Positions 40,957 to 52,924 of a stretch of 64,000 nt of DNA are shown piece by piece. The stretch's first letter is position 1. Each line of letters begins with the position of its first letter. A program made the position numbers and the translations under genes. The stretch spans positions 682,001-746,000 of the forward strand of contig JAMZAV010000297.1 of assembly GCA_024449915.1 (NCBI GenBank), written 5' to 3'. The notes beneath the pieces are model-generated. The model was not told where the DNA came from. It ran no database searches and was given only the letters and a program-made list of their open reading frames with translations. The stretch is from Sweltsa coloradensis (taxonomy: Eukaryota > Arthropoda > Insecta > Plecoptera > Chloroperlidae).

Positions 40957-42562
40957 GAGAATGGATAAAATCCACCGCCATCTAGAGGATCTTGACATCG
41001 TTTCTTTGGGAAAACGCAATGACATAATATAAGCTAAGCGCTAGACACACAGTATGGCCGTGGGGAGCATGACAATTTGAAGCTATCTTGAATAGGGAAA
41101 AACCCACCGCCGTCTAAATGTATCGTACCCTTAAATTTAACAGCCTTTGTGTTAACAAGCGGTGTAAAATCAAAACCGCAAGATGGCGATTTCTCGATAT
41201 TATTGAAGAAAAACAGTCTTTCTTCCGCAAATCTCTCAGTTACTCCGATTTCCGAACAAAGCAATTCAAGTTGGTGGACTATCATACTATTGTCTATCTG
41301 CATTAGGCTTTTAGTAATCAAAACTAGTTATTTGTGCGGGATGTGTGTCTGAACTAGGTCGTGCAGGTCTAGGGTTGCCTAAGAGAGGCCTAGGGCTTGT
41401 CAAACGTGTAATGTTAGCATTAATTGAATGTAGTCCTATAGCCTAATGGAACTAAAGGCTTACACTGTTGTATTATAAATAATTTTCTTTATCTGGGCCT
41501 AGGCCCGGGACGGTTTCTGGTTTGTTTTATGAAAGTAATGACAATTTTTCTCGTTTCACACATAGAAGCACAATTTAAAATGTCCGCCATTTGTTTACGT
41601 ATTTGTTTATCCCCGCGACGTTCAAATAATCCACTGCATCTTAGTTCATTCAACTAGATGAAGTATCTATGTTGCAGTGAAGTGATTTTTCCCTACTCAA
41701 GAGGCTTCAAATTGTTACGCTAGCGCTCGGTTGGAAGGATAGGAGACTGAGCGTCTAGCGCTTTGCTACGCAAAGCTTATGTACGTCATTGGGAAAACGT
41801 TACAAATAATACACTGCTTCCTCGATAGTATTTTGATTACTTCTAGGTGGCAGTGCATAGTGCGAACCTCGTGCGAGTTTTCGTTGCCATGGCAACGTTA
41901 CTTTTGTTATAATGTAATTTCCATCTACACTACTTATCGGATCAAAATAAAATTAACATATTCGTGACCGGACGGACATTCTAAATGATTTGGCTACCTC
42001 AGATTTTGTCGCCGTTTAGTTTAAAAAAAAAACTTTAGATTAACTTTAATGTAACTTTATAACTTTTTGAACGATTTTGCCACAAAACTAATGGCATTCA
42101 ATCGGGAACGAAGCTTGCGGATGGTCAAAATTTCAACTCGATCCGAGCCTCCGTTCGACCGCTATCATGAGCCAAACAGCAGCGCGACTTTCCGTTGCCA
42201 TGGTAACGGTACTTTGTTATAATGTAATTTCCATCTACACTACTTATCGGATCAAATAAAATTAACATATTCGTGACCGGATGGACATTCTAAATGATTT
42301 GGCCACCTCAGATTTTGTCGCCGTTTAGTTTGAAAAAAAACTTTCGATTAACTTTAATGTAACTTTTTAACTTTTTGAACGATTTTGCCACAAAACTCTA
42401 CAGCAACCGCATAGGTGGTATGTACATGTGTGCAAAATTTCAGGTCGATCAGAGAAACGGTGCGACCTGTACCGAAGCAGTAACAGAAAAAACAAAAAAC
42501 AAAAACACAAAAAAAACAGACATTCGAGCCATTAGAGTCAAGTGGAGACGCTCGCTACGCTC
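40957..42562 (+). repeat. Repeat family A (copy 1), interrupted and internally duplicated
   Basis: Starts with AAATCCACCGCCATCTAGAG and resumes at about 41800 after a nested MITE. It contains a 311-bp direct duplication (GTTGCCATGG at 41883 and 42194, followed by shared sequence through TTTTGAACGATTTTGCCAC) and ends in AACAAAAAAC-rich sequence and GCTCGCTACGCTCGCTC. A second, decayed copy lies at 60146-60690. No coding capacity seen. Confidence 0.75.
41009..41799. mobile_element. hAT-like MITE nested in repeat A (element 41017-41791)
   Basis: A 775-bp insertion flanked by a perfect 8-bp duplication GGAAAACG (41009-41016 and 41792-41799). Its termini are inverted: CAATGACATAATATAAGCT on the left matches GTCATTG, preceded by AAGCTTATGTAC, on the right, followed inward by shared GCGCTAGAC. 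The empty site is visible in the second repeat-A copy at about 60190 (TTTGGGAAAACT). No transposase is encoded. The 8-bp duplication and CA... termini suggest hAT. Confidence 0.75.
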
Positions 42563-44710
42563 GCTCAACAATATTACAGTTTTCGATATTTTGAACGTTA
42601 ATTCGTCACTCACTGGAATGTGTATACATTTAAACGTATACCAGTTTTGATTTACTCTTGATATCACCTGCCAAATAATTAATAACCTGGAGAAACCGCC
42701 GTTAACGAGTAATTAGTTATCTCTTCAGCAGAAACTCGAAACTGAAAAATGTGCTCTAAACTTTATTTTTCCAGAATAAATACTGGTAAAACTAATCCTT
42801 TGAGGTACAATGTTGACTAATGTGGCATTTTATGAAAACCACTTTTACTAGCCATATAGTAAACAAAAACATGTCATCAACTGACACGTAGACAAAAACA
42901 TGTCATCAACTGAGCCATAAGCTGCAACTGAAAGTACTCACCGTAATGCATAGTGGATTTTTCCACTTCACTATAATGCAAAAATGTTTTTGTTGAAGTA
43001 TGTACTTTCCATTCAGGTCGCAGAAACTCTGTTTCGCTACTGAGTTGATACATTTATTGGTTGTCACGTCGCAAGGGTCTCTTCCAATTGTCAACCTTTC
43101 CTCCCTTTTCCTCAGTATTTCCCCATTCGACTAATTCATTGTTATAATAAATCCATTTTCATAATCCGAATCAAATGTGTGCATCGTCGTGTCTTCAATG
43201 GTCTCCCTTCACCAAGTGCGTGAGTGTCAACCGTTTCTTTATCGTGACGTTGTGGGGGTAGACGTATTTGCAACGTTAGCTCCGACTATGACGCACTTTT
43301 TGCCAGGGACATCTCCCTTATCACTCCCGACACTGTAGGAAAAATAAATAAAAAATATTTTCTTTAGCCCCGTGATAGGGTGAGTGATTGCGCTCATTTG
43401 TCAGTCCCCCCCGCCCCGTCTGTGAGCGCTGGCATCGCGTCACGTGGCCCGGCCGAGGAAAACAGGTGACGATCTCGCCCGACCCGGAAATAGTGAGGTT
43501 GAATGGGCGAAATTAGGAAGACATCGCTCACAATGACGTTCTCGTTCGCACTCGCCCGGGGGGTTTTTATCTCACTTTCCGTCGACTTTTACTCCTTTTA
43601 GACGTTCTTTGGCTGACAAATGAAGATCCACCCTCGTCTCAAAGAAAAAAAAACGAATTAACAACGCGATAAGACGAGCACCGAATTAAGGGTACCTTAT
43701 TTTCCTTCATGATCTCTCCTAATCAAATCGTGCACAAGCAAAGTCGACGCTAATAAACGTTGGATTAACTTTATGGCTTGTGGCACATCCACGAGAGGGC
43801 AATCAAACTAACTGCTCGATAATCTAAACTTTTCCACTCGGGTCAAAAGTTGCTTCTGATTTGATTACTTTACCACTGGTAATTTTTTCTATTTTACACT
43901 ATCAATGTTTGTTCGTCGGACAGTAGTGGTCTGCCCCGCATGAATATCATGGTAGTATCCGATACCAGGGATAGGTTACTCTGTGCCTCGGATAAAGGAA
44001 CCAGCCAGAAGCAACATTGCTTTTCCCCAGGCAATCTGCTGCTTGGGTCGACCCATTGAATACCCCTATTTCTATAGCCCTTGGCACCGGGGGTAGGCAA
44101 GCACCTTCCCGCACATTGCCCTGCCTGCCTTCTTTATCCTAAAGAAATGTCATCCCTCTCTCTCGCTCTCACGGGGCTAGCCACCGTCTCGCTTGTCTTA
44201 CATAATGAAGAGTCTATCAGATGCAAGAAATGCACCCATCTCACTCTCCGCTCTCTTTAGGGCGGTGGTATTGTTGTCGAGCTGGTATTGTTGTTGGGAA
44301 ATTTAAACCCGTATTCTAGAGTTACACTTCCATTTCATCTACCCGATATCTAGAGCTACAATGCAGAAACATTGAAAACAGAGGTTCAACAAAGGAGGGA
44401 ACATGCGTATGTTTGTATATTATATTGTATAGCTAGGGGTGAGGTCAACAAATAGCAACAGGTTTCGTGCTATGATAGCCGTTCATTGCTGTGCCATCCA
44501 ATCCAATAAGACCTCAGGCGACATGGTCACAACGAGTTGTCTTGCTTGAGCGTCTCAATGGCGGTCCGTAATTCGGAGAGGGAGTTGAGATACTTATGAG
44601 ATTATGTAATACTTATTACTTTGCTTTGCACATAGGATATTCTAACGTGTTCTAGTTACACGTACATTACAGACTTACAGGCACATACTTTTGACTATTA
44701 TGGGATAGTC
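42563..44710. other. Non-coding DNA, locally GC-rich
   Basis: No gene recognised. 43380-43580 is GC- and CpG-richer and holds an E-box (TCACGTGG at about 43440). It might be regulatory, but no start site is evident. A minus-strand frame at 44100-43894 is short. Confidence 0.35.
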
Positions 44711-44712
44711 GC

Positions 44713-45002
44713 GAAATTAAAACCACGCAAAATTACAGTTTTTTCGTGATATCTCGAGAACGATGCAAAATATCTAAAAACTGATTCTAGACCGAATTGT
44801 GGTTTTGTTAGAACAATATAATGCAAGAAAAAATATTGTAATGTGATGGCAATTAAGTTTTTTTAAGAATTATATTGTTATATTGTTAGCAACAATGTTG
44901 TTGCTAACAAAACCACAATTCGGTCTAGAATCAGGTTTTAGATATTTTGCATCGTTCTCGAGATATTACGAAAAAACTGTTATTTCGCGTGGTTTTAACT
45001 TC
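44713..45002. mobile_element. Fold-back (inverted-repeat) element
   Basis: Two arms of about 99 bp, 44713-44811 and 44904-45002, are near-perfect reverse complements. Both contain TCTCGAGAACGATGCAAAAT, GATTCTAGACCGAATTGTGG and TTTTGTTAG around a 92-base AT-rich spacer. The spacer side adds a second small palindrome (TTGTTAGCAACAATGTTGTT). The transcript would form a long hairpin. The outer flanks show weak further symmetry (GATAGTCGCGAA versus TTCACGACGTGACTATG). The class is unknown. Confidence 0.85.
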
Positions 45003-45186
45003 ACGACGTGACTATGACATCATAAAAGTATCGACATCACACACAAATATCGATATCGAAGTCAACCATCGAAATTTTGTTATTTTGTACAAACAATTTC
45101 CTAGCTTTCAAAATAAAATAAAAACAAACAATACAATTGTATCTAAAGAGTGGCCTGCTATTTAACATGTGATGTCGCGTTTGACC

Positions 45187-45395
45187 CGGCACCTCCACCA
45201 TACGCAAAAGTCAGGACCAGTTTACTATAGGCCACCAATCAGCTCCACCATTAATAATTAACCTTGTGCACCGAACTTTGAATAAATAAACATTCTTAAT
45301 TTATTTTTAGTTCAAATATCGATTTCGAAAATATTCCCACATAACGATATCGTATCGAAATACCTTTGTCTTTGTCCAGACCTACTGTCAATTTC
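45187..45395 (-). repeat. Interspersed repeat with GGTGGAGGTGCCGGGT core (minus orientation)
   Basis: The plus strand reads ACCCGGCACCTCCACCATAC, then AAAAGTCAGGACC, and about 120 bp later TTCGAAAATATTCCCACA and ATCGTATCGAAATACC. The order and orientation match 23389-23665. Confidence 0.55.
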
Positions 45396-47868
45396 ATAAG
45401 GTGAAATAAATGTGTGAATCGTTTTTCAAAAGACAATCATTGACTATGTCTTTTGACACGCTAGTGTTTTTTGGGAGGATACTTCTTGCGATACGTCACA
45501 GCTCACAAATCCAAATATTTCACAAACAACTTGGTTGTGGGTCCTTGGTGTTATTAACTTGACATTGAAAAATTAATCGAGACATAAATTTGGAAAAAGC
45601 TCACTCAAACTTTTACCCACGAAATTATAAACCCGACATCGTGTTATAAAACTGACATTATGTGTTTCCCTTAGTTTTGATTGCGTGTCCGAAAACTTGT
45701 TATTAACACGACAATAATTGCTATCGTATAATTCTAGACCAGTATTTGACGTTACCCATGTGTAAACTCGTGAAATTAATGTTTCAATCTGTTCGCCCCA
45801 TTGTGTTGAGCGAGCCGCCATAATATTGGAACTGTCCTTAGACAATGCTATAGGAGTAGGACGTCATCGTCATCTCGAAGGGATTTCATAATATCTGACC
45901 GCGCTCTGTTGCAAAGCCCAGATGGGCTTGTTACGGTCAAGATTATTGTGGTCGCGGTCGTGGACTTACGCCCTTGCGGCCAGATGAGCTCCCCTTTGTC
46001 TCTGCATTAGTTGAAATTACACGACAGCGAGGCATCTCGAGTGTAGAGTCATTCTCCTGATTGCAAAATCTCTCGGTCAGAGTGGACAGAGTCGGTCACG
46101 CGATGCCGACATTTTGTTGTTTAGTTGCACACAGCAAACAATTCATAATCGGCAATAAAGCAATTAGTTCCGTGAATTCAGGATGTGCCCATTCTTTACC
46201 CTCGTATACAGCGAGCGTGAGGGCTGCATTATTCCAATTCGCTTAGGGGATGATTCAATAGCTTTGATTAATGCCGGCGCACACGCTTACCCATTGTTGC
46301 AAGTGTGGGTAATAGGGTCATGAATCATGCGATTTCTGATGGACTTTCAATAAAATGGAGACGTTGTCGGGACTAATGATGTGGAAGATATGGAGAAGGT
46401 CTCTCTACTCTGCTCGAGTGGTGTAGAATTAGATCTGAACTCCCCCCAGACCCTCTTGTACTGTGTTGACTGGTCAGTGCTGACGAGCCCTGGTGATGAC
46501 TGTCATAGCGATGAGTGATGGACCCTCGCCACAGGCCCAGTTGATTCCTTAGGGACGGCAGCTTTCATTACTAGTATTCAATAGTGACATAATTTGTACT
46601 TGATAAAATAACGTTGATCCTACTAAGAAATTTTACTTTTGAACGTTAACTATCATTATTATCATTTGTTTTAGTTTATAAACCCTATTATGCGTCTACT
46701 TGGTTTATTTACTCAAACAAATTCACGATAATAACGACCTCTCTACCGAGAATAATGTACAATAGTAAAGTTGAAATTTTAAATATTCTAAAATCTAAAG
46801 TAACTTTTGTGGTATTTCTTGTGAATAAGGAATATGCAATAATCTCTTTTTCTCAAACGTGCTGCTGTAAACAAGGTTTTAGGTAGTGCATTGCTTTGTG
46901 CTATCACCCCCCTCTTCAGGTAAATTTGGTACGCCTCTGAACAAGTTGAGATGAATGATAAAATAATTTTGTGAAATAATTCTTAAGTTTTAAGGGTGGA
47001 TACATTAAAATATTATAAAAACAATATGTTGAAGTTTGTCGAAAATCTCAGTTCCCCAAAAATGTTTTTCTCAACGCCATATGAATTCAGAAAAGGTGAT
47101 CTGAATCTCCAGGTCGTAAATAACTCGAAGCTAACGCTTGCTACCCACCCACCCCACCATGTTATCTTACCTTGGGCATCGGGGGTTGCTTGTCTCCTTG
47201 CGTCCTCCCGGCTTGCGTCCAGCTGTGAACTATAATATGTGATGCCGGGTGCGTCTTGTCTTGTGACACGAATGCTTTATGTGTTGAGTCTTGTATACTG
47301 ACTGTGTTGAAATGTGAATGCAATTTGAAAAGTGAGGATCTAGCGTTTTAGGACTATGAAATTTAGTGTATATGTGCAGAAAGCGAAGTGTCTATACTCG
47401 TGTGCCTGTTGGTGTTTTGAAGTGGTGTTGGTGGCTTCGTCAGTGGGTGGGTATGAGGTGTGATATGTGAGCGATAGAGGAGTGGTTTTGAAACAAGAAT
47501 GTGGAATGTGTTTAGAAGTGAGTGTCTTGATGGGTAACGGAGAAGACGTTGATAAGTGTTTCCGAGTGTGTTGAGAATGTAACAAGGTGTGTTACAACTG
47601 AAGAGGACACACCTATAACAAGGATATTGACTTTTGAAAGTTGGGAATTGTCTGACGTCAATCAATTATAAGCGTTACTGAATACTTGTAGTTTTTTTAG
47701 AGGCGATAAGTTAGTCTTATAGTTTTCACTTTTCAGTTAGGAGTGCTAAGTAATAAGTTAGTTCAGTTGTCGCATGTCGCTATCAGTGTCAGATGAGTGC
47801 CGATCCTATGTGAGTTTTTTTTTCACTTAGTTGCAAAAAATATACAAACTTATTACTATGGAAATAAT
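45396..47868. other. Non-coding DNA
   Basis: No gene recognised. CCCCTCTTCAG|GTAAAT at 46909-46924 is a weaker juxtaposed splice-site pair. A pair of overlapping minus-strand frames at 47340-47665 is Thr/His-rich and not gene-like. Confidence 0.4.
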
Positions 47869-47871
47869 AAA

Positions 47872-47952
47872 ACATTTATTTATTTATTTATTTATTATTA
47901 TTTATTTAACGTCTATCCTATTCAGTTATAAAAACTGATTTACAAAGGAGGA
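47872..47952 (-). repeat. Retroposon 3' tail, copy 2
   Basis: (TTTA)n then AACGTCTATCCTATTCAG and AAAACTGATTTACAAAGGAG, identical to the 33.3-kb copy over the shared core. Confidence 0.6.
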
Positions 47953-49369
47953 ATTCAATTGAGTGTATGTTGTATTTACCAATAAGTGTTTTGACTGTTG
48001 AGTCGTCACTTGTCTCAGTTGAGTATGTTGAGCTGTCAGAGGCAGTGGAGCATCAGTGAAGTGTTTCAGAGAGCCTAGGACGGAGTATCGAATGTAGACA
48101 TGGCTCACACTGAGTGATTCTACGAGCTTTGCAATTTTTGACTCATGTAAGTCCACTCGACGCCACTAATCCTCTAGACAAATACAGTGAAGTAAGTCTT
48201 AATGCACGGCATAGTTCTTGCCGGCAATCTCCGCTTGAAGGATTAAGCCCCCATTGCAGCACTCATGTATTTCCGATGACCCCCTTGAGCAGAACGCAAC
48301 CCATGACTCACCCTGGGCCCTGCTTACAATTAACTCTTCGCTCCGTAGTTGGAGTGGAACAAATGGGTGCTCACTTCGCGAAGTGTCATTTAGAATGATT
48401 GTTTCCAATCGTTTGGGGGATTTTACAAGCTTACAGAGTTAAGTCCGAATGTATCTTGGGACAAAGGTTTATTGTACGTTTTTAATACACCCCTAGGGAA
48501 TAGTATGAGGTCAGAAATAGTACGTTCACCCGAGTTCAAGGCCATTCTCATGGGGTAGTTGATAATCCTTTCTCTTGAGATAAAATCTTTCGACAGGAAG
48601 TCAGGTATGTATCTTTTTTTGTATTTTTTTTTTCGGGTTGACGAAAATTCGGGCCCAGTCGTGTCGGATATTTGGGGATCGACCCGATAGCCAAAAAAGT
48701 AATCGACTTCCGCGTAAAGAATAAATATTTTTTCGGGTGATATTGGAGGGTCCAGTACATTTACAAACATTTTTGGTGGAGGTGCCGGTCCAGTCAAGTT
48801 TTTTATTGATCACGCTCATACAAATGCAATTCATGGAATTCTAATTACAAACATTAGAAAATGAATTATGATAAAATTCTATTAACTGAAGAAATTCTTA
48901 CTAAGATTAATAAATTCATTATCCATTTTAACATGCAGTGTTATACGGCCGTGTTTTCCCTATACCCGACCTAAAAACCCGAAGCAGTTTAGTTCCCGAA
49001 CTCGAACCCGACTTTGATACCTCTACCCGCAGTCCTAATTATATATCTTATTCTTCTCTACCCCAAAAAGCCAGCCTCTACAATCTACATTCTACAATGG
49101 CCATCTCTACGAAGAATCCATTTTGAAACTAAGCAAAAAAGAACACATGGGGATGGGGATTGAGAAAAGTGCATGGTAAAAGTTAGCCTCGGTTGATTGG
49201 AATAAAATAGTACTCTTTTTCAGCTTGCCGAACTTTACAACCCCTGTCCTAGGTCCTCTACTTCGTATGCTAACATCTCTCTCGTTATTGAGACTTTTTC
49301 TGACAATTCTTGAAACGACCACCATCAAATTATACAAGGGGTGGCTTATTATTAAAAACACTGTGTTAC
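47953..49369. other. Non-coding DNA with a diverged family repeat
   Basis: No gene recognised. GGTGGAGGTGCCGGTC at about 48774-48789 and the preceding 170 bp (GGGTTGACGAAAATTCGGGC and similar) represent a diverged copy of the GGTGGAGGTGCCGGGT family. Overlapping frames at 48423-48834 lie in it. Confidence 0.4.
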
Positions 49370-52300
49370 GTTAATAGCAGGGCGTGCGGTGACTAAATGG
49401 GGCGGGCATGCTACACGCTTGAGATGAATTTTCGCTGGCTCGGACGGGGTCTGGGGCGAAGCCCCAGCCGCCGGAGGCCTTTTCGCCGAAGGCGAAATTT
49501 TTTTGAAATCTTGACTATTAAAACGCCTATAAACACGTCTAAAATAATAAATATATTCAATATGGATGGAACAGAATGTATGATATTTACTTAAAGAAAT
49601 CATCAGTCAATCGTCAAAGCTAGAATTTGCATGATTAGAACATGATAAAGAATCGAAAATCAATGGAACCGATCACTATCATTATAACACTCATTTTGTA
49701 TTTCCACTTGCACTTAAAATGCCGATTAAATCTGATTAAAACTATACAAATACACAAACACACTCGCACGCATAGAGGTTGGTCGTTTTATTTTGATAAC
49801 TAAATTAAAAAAATAATTAAACTCACCAATGCTGCTGTCATCCTACTTGAACGTGAACTCCATTCTGCGTTCTTGTTGTGTGAAGGCAGCAAATCACGTC
49901 ATTGTAAAAGTCAGACGTTTTCTTAAGTTTACACAAAAGTGATTTCTCACTTGACAGAAACGACAGGTTTGACAGTCTCTCTTGTAGTTGAGTGGCTCTG
50001 GTGTAGCTGTGAATCCTCTTCAGTGCCGAAAAAGATCGTTCGACTGAGGCAGTTGTACTCGGTATGGTTAAAACTAAACAACTTAACCGATAAACTTCAG
50101 GCAGGCCTTTCCGTTAAACGTTCTCACACAAGTAGGAAGCAAGCTCGTAGGGGGGTTTCCCTCGGAATTCTTCATGTCTATAGACGACCGTAAGCTCATT
50201 TTTTAAACGAATGAAATCAAACATTTTACTGTATGTTTTTTGCAGATTTGTGAACTGTTCTTCAGGGAATTTATTTGAGTGAATTTCAAATTTATCTGGA
50301 GAAAGAAGTACGATAAATTCCAGACTTTTAAGAGAAGCGAATCTTTGATCGAGGTGGGAAGTGATATTGTCTATGATTTCATAGTAAAAACGACGGTAGG
50401 TTTCCTTCGGGTTTTCATTGTTTTCGGCGTGTTTTTTCGCGGTGGCTCGTTGTCGGCGGTTTCCGTCAAGACTTGGCTCCATACTTCTTCAAATTCCCCT
50501 CTGTCCGCCTTGATTCATCGTTGGTATCGGTTACTTTCTTGTGACAGTACCCGATGTCAAAGGCTTTCGTCTGTAAAATATTATACAGCACGTCTGTGTG
50601 GCGAATACTCGAGCGAAAACTATCAGTTGGAAGCAGTCATTGAATGCAGTGAGACCCGCAGCAAATCCTCTTGCCTTCACGACATCGTCGCTTCCCACTC
50701 TCCCGCGTTGTCAATCATGTTTTCAAAAAAACTCCAGTAGTTCTTGTTTGAACTCTTTGACCGTGTTGACTAACCGAGAAGTGAATATCCACCGAGTGGG
50801 AGCAACCCGGGGCAATCGCCTTTCCATGAAGCTAGTCAAACTATTTAATCTCTTGGGCGAGTGTGAGAAAAAAGCCGCCAGTCCATTGAGAGTTTTAAAA
50901 AACACTCTGCACTCTTTGATATTAGTTGCCGACTGTTGTAACACCAAATTTAACTTATGGCTGTAACAATGCACAAATAGAGCCATGGGGTAGAGCTCTT
51001 GTACCCGAGTGCATAAGCCACTCGTCTGTCCCGCCATGACTGCAGCACCGTCATATCCCTGAGCAACTAATTTATCCTTCAAGTTGAACTCCTCTACGAT
51101 TTTGACCACGTGTTCACACAAAACAGCTGCAGTCTTACCGGCACTGACGTCAGAGAATCTGATGAACCGTTCACACGCCTGGCCACTCACAGTTACATAG
51201 CGTAACACTGTCGACAATTGGGACCTACCCATTACGTCAGATGTTTCGTCTAGCATAATCGAAACATAAGGGGTGTTGTTTACTTCCGATTAATTGCGCT
51301 CATTACAACAAAAGAAACGGACTTTATCAAATCGTTTTGGATGCGATTGGATGTTCCCCGAAAAACTGATGAAGATTCTAAATGCACTTTTAGCAACGGA
51401 TCGTATTCGCTAATTAGTTGGAGAGTTTCAACATAATTGCCCCTATTGAGCGATGCCTCACTCTCATCATGTCCACGAAAGGGTAGTTCTTGTTTCGCGA
51501 GAAAAACAACAACGTCAATCATCCTTCGCAACAGCTCTCGATTTTTTTTTTACTTTTCATTATGCTGCGCAACATTGTTTCTCTCCTGTTCAATCAGTTG
51601 ATGGTCAACTCGCACATTACCAAATGACTTGGACGTGAGTATACAAGAAATATGATTAAGTGAACGGTCGTGCTTTTGTATTGCCGTACTCAGGTTGTTC
51701 AGATTGTCAAAACCGCTTTTGTTCCACAATCCCTTTTCAACACTGAAAAGTACACAAGGCCAACAAAAGAGTGTATTTAACTTTTCGGAGCCAGACAGCC
51801 ACAACACTTTATCATATAACGAACACGAAAGTAACGGCAGTACTCGCGATTTTTCTCAACGTGTTTACTTTTCAGTTCAGGAAGAGAAGGACGCGGCTTA
51901 CCACCTTTCACAATTTCTAATTTCTCGAAATATTGACGCGTGGAAAAAGGTTTCTCTAATAAAACTTTCGATTGTTATACATTCAATTTCTGCCATAGTT
52001 CCACAATCCACACACAGGTTATTCCACGCGGTATTAACTTAATACCATAACTATCACTCAACACGGCACAAAAATTAATAAGTATATAAATAAATGAGAA
52101 GATGAAAGAGGAAGGTAGGGGCTAGCTTAAGGCAGAATACCCCCACCAATATTTAATCCACGTGAAAACTGAAATTATAGTTTTTTACTTTTACACACGA
52201 ACACTGTCACGGACTCACAACGTGCACTGACCATCGAGGTTGAACTAGCACTGAGGAGTGAGGGTCACTGCCCCAAATTGAAACACCCTGACTCTTGGCG

Positions 52301-52924
52301 CGCTTTTTTCTCGAGTTTATTTCACTACCGAACTTTATTTTAACAGCAAAACTGAGTCAGGTCAGGTTAATTTGAAGAAATAACATCAAATATATTAGCC
52401 ATTTGTAATAAAAACAATTGCTTTAGAAAATACTGTAATGTTGAAAACAGAAATGCACAGGGGGTGAGTGTGTTCAATATAACATCCCTTGCAACGTGAC
52501 CGCGACAGGTGGTGGGTGGGAGGGGAAGGGTAAAAAGCCATCGGCGGAGTGAAGCATCGAGATCTAGTCGTGGGGTGACCAAAACAACCGAAACCACTGC
52601 GAAAAGCGCTTATTCTTGCCATGTCTAAAGCATACCCCCCCCCTCCAACCCCGAGACTAGGGGATAACGTTGCTGCTTATGGACGGAGAACCACTTGCTC
52701 GTGCGCTTTCGCTGCCAGGATGGACAACGCCACAAGAGAGAGAGCTGAAAAACGAATTTTCCACATATCGTGTCGGAACTATGCACTTTAGGAGAACGAA
52801 AATCGTCAATCTATGCACGTAAATGAATATAAATTTAGGAAATTAAATAAAATATTATCTTGAATTTTCCCAGGGCATGCTCAGCATGCCTAGCCTGCCC
52901 AGACCGCACGCCCCTGGTTAATAG
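49370..52924 (-). mobile_element. hAT DNA transposon with perfect 8-bp target duplication
   Basis: The element spans 49378-52916 (3,539 bp). It is flanked by identical GTTAATAG at 49370-49377 and 52917-52924. Its termini are inverted: CAGGGCGTGCGG on the left and, on the reverse strand of the right end, CAGGGGCGTGCGG. A strong hairpin (GGTCTGGGGCGAAGCCCCAG) sits about 70 bp inside the left end. It contains a broken minus-strand hAT transposase. The size, termini and 8-bp duplication are standard for hAT. The perfect duplication implies a rather recent jump. Confidence 0.95.
49838..51807 (-). pseudogene. hAT transposase pseudogene (ZMYM1/DUF4371-like group)
   Basis: Read on the minus strand from 51807, successive pieces in different frames give a hAT transposase. 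51807-51550 has the N-terminal Cys-containing LFCWPCVLFSVEKG. 51531-51280 contains the NRGNYVETLQLI region. 51256-50723 carries the core (MLDETSDVMGRSQLS, VAQGYDGAAVMAGQTSG, FVHCYSHKLNLVLQQS, APTRW). 50720-50483 continues after a stop and frame changes. 50482-50114 is followed by an in-frame TAA, and 50113-49838 holds the C-terminal dimerisation motif (TIPSTTASVERSFSALKRIH). At least three frameshifts and two stops break it, so no functional transposase is made unless some are sequencing errors. Confidence 0.88.

Noticed and set aside
43380..43580. GC-rich patch as a host CpG-island promoter
   Set aside because: No TATA/initiator pair and no downstream gene; too little support.
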